From: Nageia nagi
Lineage: Eukaryota; Pinophyta
Direction: 5' to 3'
Assembly: GCA_050084985.1 (NCBI GenBank)
Contig: JBITNC010000001.1
Span: forward strand, 81,592,001 to 81,656,000
Length of the DNA stretch: 64,000 nucleotides
In this document: positions 13,301 through 25,560 of the stretch, in pieces
Layout: each line of letters begins with the position of its first letter
How positions within the stretch are numbered: the first letter of the stretch is position 1
The notes under the pieces: generated by a model
Told to the model about the DNA's origin: nothing
The model's input: only the letters and a program-made list of their open reading frames with translations
Database searches by the model: none
Translations under genes and position numbers: made by a program

Positions 13301-13358
13301 TCGTTTACTGGCTACTAAGCTTAATGGGGCTCCTGAATTGTGATATATGTGTTACATC
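10340..13358. other. AT-rich sequence left of the PP2C gene
   Basis: No coding region is recognised. A TGTGTTG-rich stretch lies at 11112-11150. If the phosphatase gene at 13359-15356 splices onward, the next exons would lie in or beyond this stretch on the minus strand. I looked for cyclic-nucleotide-binding and kinase motifs and did not see them. Otherwise it holds the 3' flank of that gene. Confidence 0.4.
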
Positions 13359-15356
13359 TTACAAGTTTTTAATCTGTACAACAATAATGGTGATGTCATC
13401 AACACGCATATCATTATTCAACCATAATCTGTAAGAGCTAGCAGCTATTGCTGTGCATGCTTCCTGCGGATCTTCAAATTTGGCAATCTGCATCAGAAAA
13501 TTTGAAAAAACATAATTAATCAATCAGCAAAAAAGCAAAACAAAGATATGTAAGTTGCAAAATCCTCTTCTAATCCACTTTGTGAAGTAAGACATAAATG
13601 TGATTAAGTCAACTCTCTCCACACCTTATGGTTACTTCGGTTTGTGAAGGACAATCTGAACATGCAACAAGGAAAGCATGCATAATTTAAGCCTCAACTC
13701 ATTTGGGAAAATGCTAAAACTCTGTCATCCATACTGGCACCAAACTTCTTCGATGCAAATTTCCATTAATAGTTTGAAGACTTCAAATGCATAAATGATA
13801 AATCATAATGTTTTGAATCTTAAGCTTCAAAATACTCATACGCAAGCCAATTTGTTATCGAGATTCCCTAACAATTATCATTTATTTTAATCTTGCTCCA
13901 GATTAGTACAATCTTGATCAATCGTAGCAAATAAGGCCCATCCTTTATATGTATGTATCACCGACATAAAAATGCCAAACTGTGTCAATCCTAGGAAATA
14001 AGGCCCACTAGAAAATTCAAAATATGTTGTGTGAACTCATTCCTAGAATCACTTTTCAAACAGGCTGTTTCATTAATTTGTTTATTCTTTAGCGGTGTTA
14101 TTTCAAACAATAATATCAAACCTCACATGTTCAGATCAGAGTTTCCCAAAAGCCCTCAAAATTTCAATCTAGAAATGACTCAAGAGAGCTATATGATTTG
14201 ATCTTAAAGATATTTACACCACACGTTACTTTAATGGACGTGACATAAAATGGCTGCAGGTTGGACATAACCTCATAGGCAACTAAATTTCTCCACATTT
14301 CTGTGGACATATCCTCATAAAAATATTATGACATTTTAAAATTGAATAACACCCATGCACCAAATATCAAAAGCTCACTTACCACCCAATCTTAAAAAAC
14401 GCTTAAAAACATATTTTTTAGGCTACTCACAGTGTCCACAACGTCCTGGCTGGAAAGAAACTCTGTAACACCATCGCTAGCAATCACAAAAAAGGGATTG
14501 TTGGGCTTGAGTTTCACTTCATTAACCTCAGGCTCAGCATTCACACCCACAGTCTCAGCAAGACTGTCACCTACACTCCTGGTAAATGCACAACCAGGAA
14601 TAGGCGGCTCATTATAAGGAACCCAAACCCTAGGGGGGTCACCACCATCATCTCCTTCACTGCCCCAGAACTGCACATTGGGATCCTTTTTTCCATCCAT
14701 CTGCCCCACCGTCAAAACAATTCCCCCACACCTCTTAATCCTTTCAAGCTCATCCGTCCTGTAAGGAGTCTGATCACTGGACAGGTCCACCGCCACAATG
14801 TTTGCACCCCTTCTTTCAGCCATAATGGCCCTGGAATCCCCCACATTGCCCACATAGAGTGTCTTTCCTCTAACCAACACGGTTATAGCGGTTGTGCCAC
14901 TCAAAACGTCAGGAATCCGGCTCTCATGCAATTGCCCATTGGTGATTGCAAAGGCGGCATGAAAGGCCTTCTCAAGGTTCGAATTCACGTCCCGGGTCTG
15001 CAATAAATTAAGGGAAGATTCTCTTGCACAAACTGCGAACATTCAGTGCCGAATTCGCCATGCCCATCAAAAACCCCAAAGAAATGGTCATTTGGGTCAT
15101 TGCCAAACTGGGTAGATATGCAGTAACTATCTTGGTTGAGCTTATCTGGTTGGCTGGGAGTGTGGCCCTTGAGGGAAAGGAAAGAGTACTTAAGCTCCAG
15201 ATCGAAGTCTGGTACTCGTACCACACTGGTTTCACACAGAGGGAAAATCTGGGCAGAGAGCCTTGGCCTGACAGACTCAGTGTTCGAGGGCTTCTCGCCT
15301 TCTCTGACACTGTTCTTCCTTGCAGCCTTCTGGGATTTGGAATATATGCAGCCCAT
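13359..15356 (-). CDS. protein phosphatase 2C, two visible exons, one apparent frameshift
   Basis: Serine/threonine phosphatase of the metal-dependent PPM/PP2C family. Exon 1 is 15356-14431 and exon 2 is 13487-13359, joined by a GTGAGT donor and TGATGCAG acceptor, giving DVVDT-IAKFEDP. I start at ATG 15356 because it gives [10 protein letters not shown], an N-terminal Gly2/Cys3 signal typical of myristoylation plus palmitoylation, which suggests membrane anchoring. Core motifs are present: [10 protein letters not shown] (about residues 92-101), [40 protein letters not shown] and DDITIIVV. The order and text match the PP2C part of the plant PP2C/cyclic-nucleotide-binding/kinase protein (Arabidopsis At2g20050 type). 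After QENLP (near 15010) the frame shifts; exons sum to 1055 bases, one short of 352 codons. The TAA at 13361-13359 sits inside a good donor (TTGTAAGA), so the gene may continue by splicing. GC content is clearly above the surroundings. Confidence 0.85.
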
Positions 15357-16140
15357 ATTCAAATTTCTTCGCTAAAATTCAGCTGCTGAATTCTTCCCTG
15401 CAACACACTGGACTTCTTCTGTACCCACAAGTACATTCCTCTCTTCTTGAATCGATTAAAAGATGGGTAATTGTTATATTGGATTTAAGACGGGAGGTCG
15501 GCTTGCTGGGTCCCGAGACCCCTCTGGCCGTGGCTGTTCCGATCATGGCTTTAAATGTTCGCTGCCATTGATTCTCTGCGGCTGCTCAACTTTGTTGGGA
15601 AGAGAGGCATCTTTTGATGGGGGTGAAGGGAATTTCTCCGATCTAAACTATTTGCAAAAGCAGTAGTGCTTGCTTTCAATGCATCTACAAATCTGGAGAA
15701 GACTGCACAGAGAGGCTCTAGATGCTATAGGTGGGAACAGTACGTGGAGGCTAGGATGTTATAATTAATTGCTGCTTCTCTGGTCTATTCTTGCTTTATC
15801 TACAACTCTTAAATACAGATTAAGGATTAAATATCTCACATGGATTGTTGGCTATGGTTTTAATTTTCAAATTAATGTCATAATTATTATATTAATAAAG
15901 AAATTCATACAAAATGGGCGATGAATTTAATACACATCAAGATAATACATTAATGAATAAATAATCTAGTAACATGGCCACCAAATACACACCCAAAAAA
16001 AATAATCTTCATGATTGACAAAAATTAGTCTACATGATTGTTATTTAAGTTTGAGATGTAAATTTTCTATAATGGGATCATAATGAAATGAAAGATTTTA
16101 ATTATGTCCATCAAATCCAAACATGGTCTATGGGACCTTC
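15357..16140 (-). promoter_or_regulatory. 5' flank of the PP2C gene, GC-rich to about 15760
   Basis: Upstream of the phosphatase start the GC-rich composition continues to about 15760 and then drops abruptly to AT-rich. Short plus-strand ORFs here are antisense shadows. This stretch most likely holds the 5' untranslated region and core promoter. I could not pick out a convincing TATA box, and an upstream non-coding exon cannot be excluded. The LINE at 16150 begins within about 800 bp of the start codon. Confidence 0.45.
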
Positions 16141-16149
16141 AACTTGAAG

Positions 16150-19100
16150 TTTTGAGCATGTTATTCCTTCTTCTACTAATTTGGATTAATAATTTGTCAA
16201 CTTTTTTATTTTATTATCTTCAAATAGTTTTATCATAGAATCGTTTCCAAGTATTTCTCTATACTTTTCACAAATATCTAAAAAACTCGAACATGTATGA
16301 ATAAAGTGTTCCTCTGTCTCTACTACTTTTGTGCTGCATAACGTACAAATCCTTTCCTCCCATTGTTCTTTAGGTGTAGTCAATCTCCCTGTTTCACATC
16401 TAAGTGTATGAGGGCTTGTCCTTATTTGGGCAATTAGAATTTTCTCCTACCATTTGATTTCAACTCATATATAACATTTTTCCATGTGGTCATATATTGG
16501 ATTAAACTTTGCAATGTAGTATTCTCTTTTCTTGCTTGCATGTTCATTTATATTGATTTATCAACGTTGCATTCATTTCTAATTTTATTTCTTCCATGTG
16601 CTCTTCTGCCTATGTAGTTCTTCATCTCTAGCTACTCTAGGCCATCTGTTGTTTTTCATGATTTCTATTTTTTTCAAGTAGCATAGTAGTTTGGTCATAG
16701 TAGCTTTCATATGGTGTTTGGCCTTAATTTTGAGAAAATTTGTGATTAGATATTTTTGAATCCTTTCTATTTGTCTCCATTTTGTATTTGTTATTCCACT
16801 TGCCCATATTTCACAACCATACAATAAAATTGGGGTAACAAGTAGGCCAAATAAGACCTTGGTGGTCTTCTAATCCCACAACTCGAAATTCCTGCACCTA
16901 TTATGAAGTGCATAAAGAGCTCTCCAACCACTTTATATTCTTTTCATCCTACATGTATTCCAAGTGATCTTGTTATGAAAGTCTATACCTAGGTATTTAT
17001 ATTCTTCCATTGTCTTAAAAGGTTCTCCGACAAACTAAAATTCAAGTTGTTGCTTCTTTCTTTTCATTGAAAAAATCATGATTGGTATTTTTCTCATTTT
17101 TACTTGCATCCCAACTTTCGTACAAAAGAATTCTAGAGCTCAGAGATGATCTTCTATTTCTTTGGTTGTTTTGGCCACAAGAATTACATCATCTACATAC
17201 ATGAGAAGTTTCACGACATATTTTGCTAAGTGCAAGATCTCTCCCCCAAATTTGTTTATCCATTCTTCTAAGTTGTCAATATACAATCTAAATTGAGTCA
17301 GAGATAATGGGCATCCTTGTTTGATGCTTATGCCATTACCAAAACTTTCAGATAACCCCTCTTATGTTCTAATTCTATCCTTTACATTCTCACATAGTCT
17401 GTGAAATGTTACCTTGTATTGAATTGGAACCTCTAGCTCTTCCATTTTGCTCCATAATTTTTCCCTGGTTATTGTGTCAAATGCTTTTTTAAAGTCTACA
17501 AAACAACAAAAAGCCTCCTCTTTTTTGTCTCATATTTTTTCTATTGTGTGTTTGAGTGTGACGTAGTTATCAATAGTTGAATATTTGGTCATAAAACCTA
17601 CTTTCCCTTTTTCTCTCTTTCCTTTTTCTTCTTCCCATATGCTGATCCTATGCTCTAACATACTCCCAAACAACTTTGCTAATAGAGGGTTTATCATTAT
17701 AGTTCGATAATTTGTGAGATTATTCACATCTCCATTTTTTAATAAAGGAATTGTCAAGCTAGTTGTCCACTCAATAGGAAAGTCAATTTGTATGGCTTCA
17801 TTGAAATTTTTTGTGATTTACGATGCCAGAATATCTGCTCCCCATTTGATATGCTTGGCTATTAAATTAGCTATGGCATTAGCTATATCACTGGCTAATT
17901 TTTTTATCTCATGAATAACCTCTTTATTTTTGAAAAGTTCTTTCTTAACAATGAGAGTAGGGGGTGATTCTTGTTGATTGTTGTGTTCATATAATAGTTT
18001 AGAATATTCTAACCATTGACTAGTTATGTTATTTTCAATTTTCAGATTTTTCACACTTAGTGCCTTCCAAAACCAAATTGGTTCATGTTTCCCTATATAA
18101 ATCAATTCTTTCCTCCTTGTTCTAATGTACTCTTCTTTTTTCCTTACTAGCTTCTCATTTATTTTTTTGTTTTCTCTTGATCTACCTATTGGCCCTTTAG
18201 TAATCTTTGTGTTGCTTTGCACTCTTCATCAAACCATATATTAGTTGGAAAGTTGGTACTTTATTTCTTTGCAAGTTTGACTCTCTTGCAAGTTTTTAGA
18301 GCTTCTTATATGGCATACATTAACCATTCACTTTTATTGTACTCTCTGCTACTATGATATTGTTCTTCTCTTTCTTGTACCATGTTATTTAGTGCTACCC
18401 TAACAAAATTTTGATTTTCTTTTGTTAAGAGAATATGCCCCTTTGTGATACATTTCTTGAATTGTTTTGCAAGTGTTTTTCTTTTATTAAGTCTCCTTGC
18501 ATTATGAGTTTCATAACAATTGGGTTGTGATCAAATTTAAGTTCCAATGGAAAATATTCTACCTTTAGTTCTTCTATTTTTGGTATGAATTTTTGTGAGC
18601 ATATTATATAGTCTATTACACTTTATCCCTTGTATGTTTTGTATGTGTACTTTCATGAATTTTTCCATTTGTTCATTCCATTGTAGAAAGGCTTAACAAC
18701 TCTTCTCCATATTGTGTGATACCTCCATGTTCCTAGTCCACTGTTGATTTTCCTCTTTTGGCATCTAGAGAGGATTAATCTCAATGTCTTTTGTATTTTC
18801 TAAAATTGTAGCTTTCTTATTTATTGTCCTTGTATTAAATCCTCCAACTAGAATGATCTCCCCAACTTACTGCACATCAAAATGTCTCTTTTTAGGGATG
18901 AGTATGGGTCTTCTATGTCAAGGTCATATTTTTTGTAAAATTTAGAATTTCTTAGAGTAAAATAAAATGCTACCATGTTGATGACTATTGTATTTTCTCT
19001 GATTTTGATCCAAATGTACTATTTGTTTTCATCTTATTTTTCAATTTGAATGACCCTATCCTATTCCTCCTTTATTAAAACCATAATACCATCATGTCCT

Positions 19101-19290
19101 TTTCCATTCTTTGTTGCTTTATTACATATTGCTATTTTATTTGTATCCCACAAAGTTTGGAGTCCTACATCCATAATGTTCATGTGTTTCTATTAGTATG
19201 ATTATATCTTTGTCTTTGGCAATGGACCTTAACCCGGGTCCTCTTCTCCAAGGATACCCTTTGTAATTCCAACTGACCATTGTAAGTTGT
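16150..19290 (-). mobile_element. non-LTR retrotransposon ORF2 (endonuclease, RT), decayed
   Basis: Minus-strand pol-like ORF. The N-terminal part (19280-18240) reads as an APE-type endonuclease: VSWNYKGYPWRRG near 19270, IIILIETHEHYG, and GGFNTRT where the family has GDFNAR, so a key Asp is lost. The reverse transcriptase follows with IPLLKNGDVNNLTNYRTIMI (17757-17690), IKQGCPLS (about 17325), MYVDDVILVAKT (17205-17170) with the catalytic YVDD still intact, and EYKYLGIDF. The C-terminal part has YGCEIWASGITNTKWRQIER (16820-16760) and a CTLC..HFIHTC cysteine motif (16350-16290). Frameshifts and stops break it throughout. No 3' poly(A) was seen, so the end is approximate. The clade is uncertain and the RT differs from the plant L1 copy at 21.6-23.95 kb. 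Confidence 0.85.
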
Positions 19291-19299
19291 TCCTGAGAA

Positions 19300-20375
19300 G
19301 GCCATATTCCCTATTTATTTTGAATTTTCTTAAATGTGATGTGTGCCTTTCCATTTCTTAAGTATGCCCAATTACCAACATTTCTTATTGCCCTCACTTT
19401 TTCCCATTCTTTACTTCTTTTTTCCTACTGTAATAAGGTTAGATCATCATATAAGTACTTTGACCCTCTTAGCATGCCCCTATTTTTTAGTAACCTTATT
19501 TTATCCTCATATTTCATCAATGTTAATCTAATATGCCTATCTTTTCCCCCTTCTCTCAGCCTACCAATTTTGTCTTCTTGTCTGATATGGCCTTTCCACT
19601 GTAACATATCCGATAAGAAATCTCTAGCTAAATAGTTTGTATCTCTCTATCTCCATAATCTCTCACCCCTTTGATGATTATATTTGACATCTTCTTATTC
19701 CTTTCTTTCTCTTCGATTATTTGAATTTTGATTTGCTTCTCTATAAACTCTTTTTGTTGATTTATTGGTTCTTTAACTATCTGAGACCATGTCTTTGCCT
19801 TTTCTAATTCTTTTTGCAGCTCATTTTCCCTTATTTCCATATTCTAAAGTGTTTCTTGTACTTATTTTATTTTTTATGTATTTCTTATTTCTACCTCTAT
19901 TGCATTAGTGAATGACGGTTGTATGGCTTATTTGAGAATATGCCATTCATGTTGACCTATATTTGTGAGGTTTTATAGTTTTGACACTTGCTTCTTGAGT
20001 GCTTTGTTTTCCCTTTCCATCCTCTAAATAATATTTATGACCTCAACTACTTTAGCATGTTTTATCTTCTCCCTCCTTTCCATGTTGTCAAATTTCTCTT
20101 TCATTTGCATTAGCTCTTGTACATAAATTCTTGGTACCCATGTGAGTGGCGCAATTGAGGGGCTATAATTTTCTTTCATATTTAAAGGCTCATTTTGTCG
20201 AGCTCCATTTTCCCTATTAACTATTTTCTTATTTTGGTTTATAGTTTTCTCCTCCTTGCTTGTTACTTTTTTAATACTCTCTCGTATCATAATTTTTCCT
20301 TGAATTCCCTATTCAATGTCGATTAGTGTCTTTGACTGATCGTTATTCTTCATACACTTGTTAGGCATAGTATTC
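19300..20375 (-). mobile_element. non-LTR retrotransposon ORF1 (RNA-binding, coiled coil)
   Basis: Lies just upstream of ORF2 on the same strand, as expected for a two-ORF LINE. It starts near 20375 with MPNKCMKNNDQSKTLIDIE, then MIRESIKKVTSKEEK (from 20290). A charged, heptad-like coiled-coil segment follows (ENELQKELEKAKTWSQIV, about 19825-19770), then NIIIKGVRDYGDREIQ, and DRHIRLTLMKYEDKIRLLKN with LRGSKYLYDDLT (19550-19430). The last three resemble the RNA-recognition fold of L1-type ORF1 (transposase_22 family), which coats element RNA. Several frame breaks mark it as inactive. Confidence 0.75.
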
Positions 20376-21430
20376 TTTGTTGTTATTTCTTGATTAATCT
20401 TTTTAAATGTTGTTGCCTTTGCTTAGGCTTATCGATGCCTTATTATCCTCCAGTACTATTTTGCATTTACATATATCAATTTTATCAATGCTTCTATATG
20501 TGTGTCAATTGATATTATTATTATTTACTCTATTGCATGTGTGTTATTAGCTTCAACAACACAGCCGTATTTCTCTAGGGTTTTCACTTTTTATTCTAGG
20601 GTGTCCACCTATTGTTCTAAAGTATACACTTATTCCAATTTCTACTTTCCCTCTTCCATTTTTCAAACCCCCTTGTGTTATTAAAATAAAATTTTTTTAT
20701 TAATGTTTATATATGCAATAACCTTGTTTTACAACAATCTATTTTTTTATTCGAAAATGTTGGGTTATGTGCTTACCCAACCTCCCAAATGAGATTCATA
20801 GCTCCAATAAGATACACCATTTTCAAAATTTTCCTCTTGTATTTTGTAGCTCCGCTCTTATGAAACTAGGGTCTCTAATAACTCTATAGCTACTAGATTA
20901 ATATATTGATCCTAGGTTCCTTCAAATGCCTATAAATGGACCATTTGTATGAACATTGATGCCCTTGACTCTAAATTTGTTTTCAAAAATGGTTCAGCTA
21001 CTACCACTACTATTTAGTGTAGAATATTTTACTATGCTCCAATGCTCTTTCCCTCTATGCATGAACTATTGGTTTGCCTTATTAAAATCCCATTCGAGGA
21101 GGACATGGGACATTCTAGTCATCATCACTAAAGACATTAATATCTTCTTTGTGGTGAATGTTTGGTGCAGTCACAATAGTATTCTTGGTATCATGCTATC
21201 CAATTAATGATAAAGAAGCTTATTATGTACATCCCATCTATAGGTATGGAAACAGGGGGTCTTATTGTGAGAAAAGGGATGATTTTGAGCTGGTGTGGAA
21301 CTCAAGGCCTTGATTACAAGCTCCGTTGGGAGCAAGAACATGATCGCTAGAGATTGTGAAGTGGCGAGCTAGGAGGAACATGACTAACAACACATGATGC
21401 ATTACTCTGGTGGTCCATGAGGTGTTGAAC
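20376..21430. other. 5' leader of the LINE and unassigned sequence
   Basis: Immediately right of ORF1 this probably includes the 5' untranslated part of the LINE, but I cannot place its boundary. From about 20700 to 21430 I see nothing recognisable. A slightly GC-richer patch at 21240-21420 has no coherent long frame. Confidence 0.3.
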
Positions 21431-21639
21431 CTCCACATTTACTTTCTCAACTTGAACAATGATTTGTAATGAACAATCATAGAAAATATAATACTTATCA
21501 ACAAGTGGAAAAAAGAGAGAAGTGTATTATTGATTAAGAAGTGCCATGTTATGAGTTTTTTAAAGATGAAATATAGTGCTAATGCAAAAAGTATTGCATA
21601 CAATATCAATATTATTTGAAAAATTAATGGGACCACCCA

Positions 21640-23950
21640 AAATTACATGTAACCAAAAGAAGGGGCTAAGCATGAACAATACAAAAAATGAAAGCAGTCA
21701 ATCCCAAGCCAATTGAGCATATTTGTAATTCCAAAAGTGGTGTAGAAAATCTTTTGGCTCACCATAAAAAATACAAGTAGGGTTCTCAACCCCAAGATAT
21801 TTGACCCTTTTCCCTAAAGTCAAACCTTTATTAATGACACTCCAGTAAAAAAAATCTATTTGGGTTCATTGTAGGTGGCCTAAGCCATCTTGAATATGAA
21901 GGACCATATAGAAGGAGATGAGATTAAATCTCATCTTTCATTTAGTAACATGCACCCATTGGAATAGTAAGAGAGAGCCAATTGTACCCAAGGTGAGCTT
22001 TATATTATAACATGAGAATATTGTTGGACCAAAACCAATTAGTAGTGCTTTGCTAACTTTCACCAAATGGGGAAAGGAATTTTATCAATCATTATATCGT
22101 AAGTATCTTTATCCTCTAGTGTTAAATTGTAAAATTGCTTAATTTTAGCTTTAACATATTGAATTTGCCCAAGAGGGTGACCCTGATAAGATATGATTGG
22201 AGACCACCAAACATTTATGGTGGAAAGGGAATCTCAAGCTTGAATATTTAAGCCTTTATAAGAAAGTCACAGTTTAAAATCTTCCCATGCTTTCTAGATA
22301 CTTTTAATTATGAAAGAGCTTGCAATCTTAATAGGAATAGGATCAATTAGAATTTCTTATAGACAAAGGCCTTGCGAAACTTTCTTGACATGAGTTAATC
22401 CTTGAGAAAGCCAATGTATGATGAGGAGTTTTCATGCCTCATCACCTAACAGGGCTTTAATAATCCACTTTGCACATAAGGCAAGGCCTTGTATTTGGAA
22501 ATCAAATAAACCCATGCTACCATAAGCTTTTGGAAGACAAAAAATCTCCCATGCCACTCTATAGAACCCATTTTTAACATCTTTAACACATAGGAAATCT
22601 CAAAGGAGTTTTTCTAACTTCTTATAGCATGCATTGGAAGGGACCCAATAAGAAGAGTAAAGCACATGAGTAGAAGCCAAAACTTTGGAGCAAATATGAA
22701 ATTTCCTAACTAGGGAAAGCTTTTTGGAAGACCAATATATAAGATTATTTTCAACCTTTTGGATAACAAATTACCATAATTAGGCTGAAGAACCATAAAA
22801 TGTAAAGGAAATAACCAAAAACTTAAATATTTCACTTGGTTTGATCCAATTCCAATTAGTATTCTCAAACCAACCTAGGAGAGGCTTTTGAGATGGCTTG
22901 TAGCAAGAACTCTTCCTTCGTTGAACATTCAAACCTAAAGCGAGATAGAAGGTTTCCAAACACTTAATAGCAATTTGAAGAGAGGATTCCTCTTAATTGA
23001 TTGTTAAGAAGGAATCATCAACAAATGCCCATTAAATAATTTCCTATCAAAGTAAGGGAGATAAATGTCCTTGATTTATCCTTGACTAGCTTTATGAGAT
23101 AGTAAATAGCTAAAAGCCTTTGTAGTAAGGATGAAAAGAGAGGGATCAAGAGGGTAACCTTGGCATACAATGCAACAAGGATGAAAAGAGAGTAAGATGG
23201 AAAAATTGACGTATAAAGCATCCAAGCTCAATCACTTCAAACTTACAATTGTTTAAAGTAATTATGACCACTAAAGTTGATTTAAAAAGCACTTCCACTA
23301 AATTAATGAATTTGGGCCCAAACCTAATAGATTGAAGCATGCTAATAATGAAATGCCATTCAATTTTATCATAAGATTTTTTAAATTCAATTTTGAGAAA
23401 GAGAACATCTTTTTTAGATAATCAAGCCTGTTCCATTCCTTTCCATTCTACTATAACATTATCAAGAATGTATCTACTTTGAACAAAGCTAATTTGCTCT
23501 AGATGAGCAATCAAAGGAAGCAATGGTTTTAGCTTTAAGGCTAAGGCTTTGGAAATAATTTTATAACTCACATTCAAAAGAGTAATTGAACTCTAATTAG
23601 TTATAATATCAAGATCTCTATCTTTAGGGATAAATTTAATATTGACCTAATTTATAATGGAGCTTAATAATCCAGAGTGCATGGCTTCAAAATAAATATT
23701 TAGTAGGTTAATCCCCACCATGTCCCAAAATTCTTTATATAATTCATAAGAAAATTAATCCAACCTAAGGGCTTTGTCATTAGCCATATGAGAGAGGTAG
23801 ATTTAAGATCATTAATAGTAATGGGTTAATAAAAAAACTCCACTTGAGTAGGAGAAATCTTATAGGCGACTACAAAGCAAAATTCCTTCAAATATTGTTT
23901 AAATAATTTTTGTCATGATTTATTTGCAAAAACATTCTAATATAGGTCAG
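21640..23950 (-). mobile_element. plant L1-type LINE remnant (RT to zf-RVT)
   Basis: Minus-strand remnant of a plant L1 non-LTR element. It keeps the second half of the reverse transcriptase: GYPLDPSLFILTTKAFSYLL near 23155-23095, then a frame-shifted GHLLMIPS where the active-site ADD should be. Downstream are AWEIFCLPKAYGSMGLFDFQ (22560-22500) with ALCAKWIIKALLGDEA, the conserved C-terminal block of plant L1 pol. A zf-RVT-like end follows, with FFFTGVSLIKVLTLGKRVK and NPTCIFYGEPKDFLHHFWNY (21860-21740). The endonuclease and ORF1 are absent, consistent with 5' truncation. Its right edge abuts the tandem repeat array at about 23946. Confidence 0.8.
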
Positions 23951-25560
23951 GCAATGATGGAACCCACATCATGTTCTATTATTTTTGTATCATCATTTTG
24001 TATATGCAATATGACATCCACTTGGGAAATACATTTTTTTGTGTTTGGCTAAGTACTAAAAGCATATTTTTGCTACCTTACCACTTTTGGATTGGATTTT
24101 GACATTTAGAAATATTTTGGGTTGAACAATTGCTTTCCTTCTCCAAGCCAAGTTTGGATCATGTGATGTATTTAAATCATTTCATATCACATGTCAAACT
24201 TTATTGGTAAAAATGTTTTAATACAGGTTAGACAATGAAGGAGATCATATCATGTTCCATTATTTTCATCTCATCATTTTGTATATGCAACACAATATCC
24301 GCTTGGGAACCACATATTTTTAAGTGTTTAACTAAGTATTATAAACATATTTTTACCAAATTACCTTTTTTGGACTGATTTTTGATATAAATCTTTTAGT
24401 TTGAATAGTTATTTTCCTTCTCCAAGCCAAATTTTGGATTGTATGGTGTATTTAAGTCATTTCATATCACATATCATAATTTATTTATAAAATAAAATGG
24501 ATATAGGCTAAGTAATGAAGGAGCACACAACATGTTTCATTATTTTCATCTCATCATTTTGTATATACAACATGGAATCCACTTGGAAACCACATATTTT
24601 TTGTGTTTGTCTAAGTATTACAAGCATTTTTTGCCAACTTACCACTTTTGGGCTAGGTTTTAATACTTAGAATTTTTTTTTGGTTGAATAGTTGTTTTCC
24701 TCCTCCAAGCTAGTTTTTGGATCATATAGTGTATTTAAATATCTAATACAATTTAGATAATGAATGAGTCCACATCATATTTGATTATTTTCATCTCATC
24801 ATTCTGTATATACAACACAAAATTCACTTGGTAACCACATATTTTTCTATATTTTGCTAAGTATTACAAGCATGTTTTACCAACTTACCACTTTTGGATT
24901 GATTTTTGACATAAAATTATTTATGGGTTGAATAATTATTTTCCTTTTCCAAGTTAGTTCTTGGATATATGGTGTATTTAAATCATTTCATATCATATAT
25001 TATAAAATATTTGTAAAAATATTTTGATGTAGGTTAGGCAATGAAGGAAGCCACAATATGTCCCATTGTTTTCATCTCATCATTATGTTATATACAACAT
25101 GACATCCACTTAGAAACCACATATTTTTTTTCTATGTTATGCTATGTATTACAAGCATGGTTTTGCCAACTTACCACTTTTGGATAGGTTTTTAATACTT
25201 AAATATTTTTTTGGGTTGAATAGTTAATTTCCTTTTTCGAGCCAATTTTTAAATTATATGTGGTATATATAAATCATTTCATATCACATGTCATAATTTA
25301 TTTGTAAAAAAAAAATAGATACAAACCAAACAATGAAGGAGCCCACAACATGTTCCATTCTTTTTCATCTCATCATTTTGTATATACAACATGACATCTA
25401 CTTGGGAACCATATGGTTTTTCTATGTTTGGCTAAAGTATTAGAAATATATTTTTGCCAACTTACCAGTTTTGGATTGATTTTTGACACTTATAAAATTT
25501 ATGGGTTAAACAATTATTTTCCTTCTCTAATTCATATGGTATAGCTATATTGTTTCAAAT
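23946..25560 (+). repeat. tandem array, about 280-bp unit, six copies
   Basis: Six degenerate copies of a unit containing CAATGAAGGAGCCCACAACA, then TTTTCATCTCATCATTTTGT, a CATATTTTT/GTTTGGCTAAGTATTACAAG block, CAACTTACCACTTTTGGAT and TTTCATATCACAT. Copies start near 23946, 24229, 24508, 24755, 25036 and 25331. Spacing is 245-296 bp, usually about 280. An inverted copy lies at 39480-39970 and a partial direct copy at 45480-45560. Because the right-hand neighbour (25560-26729) matches the right end of CACTA element C, I treat this array as internal to element A. Confidence 0.85.

Noticed and set aside
13359-15356. Calling the PP2C a definite pseudogene because of the frameshift
   Set aside because: All motifs, the splice sites and the GC-rich composition are preserved on both sides of a single-base discrepancy, which can equally be a sequence error.
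14432-15666. Several plus-strand open frames of 60-120 codons
   Set aside because: They are antisense to the PP2C exon or lie in its GC-rich 5' flank and show no protein motif. GC-rich coding DNA opens frames on the other strand.
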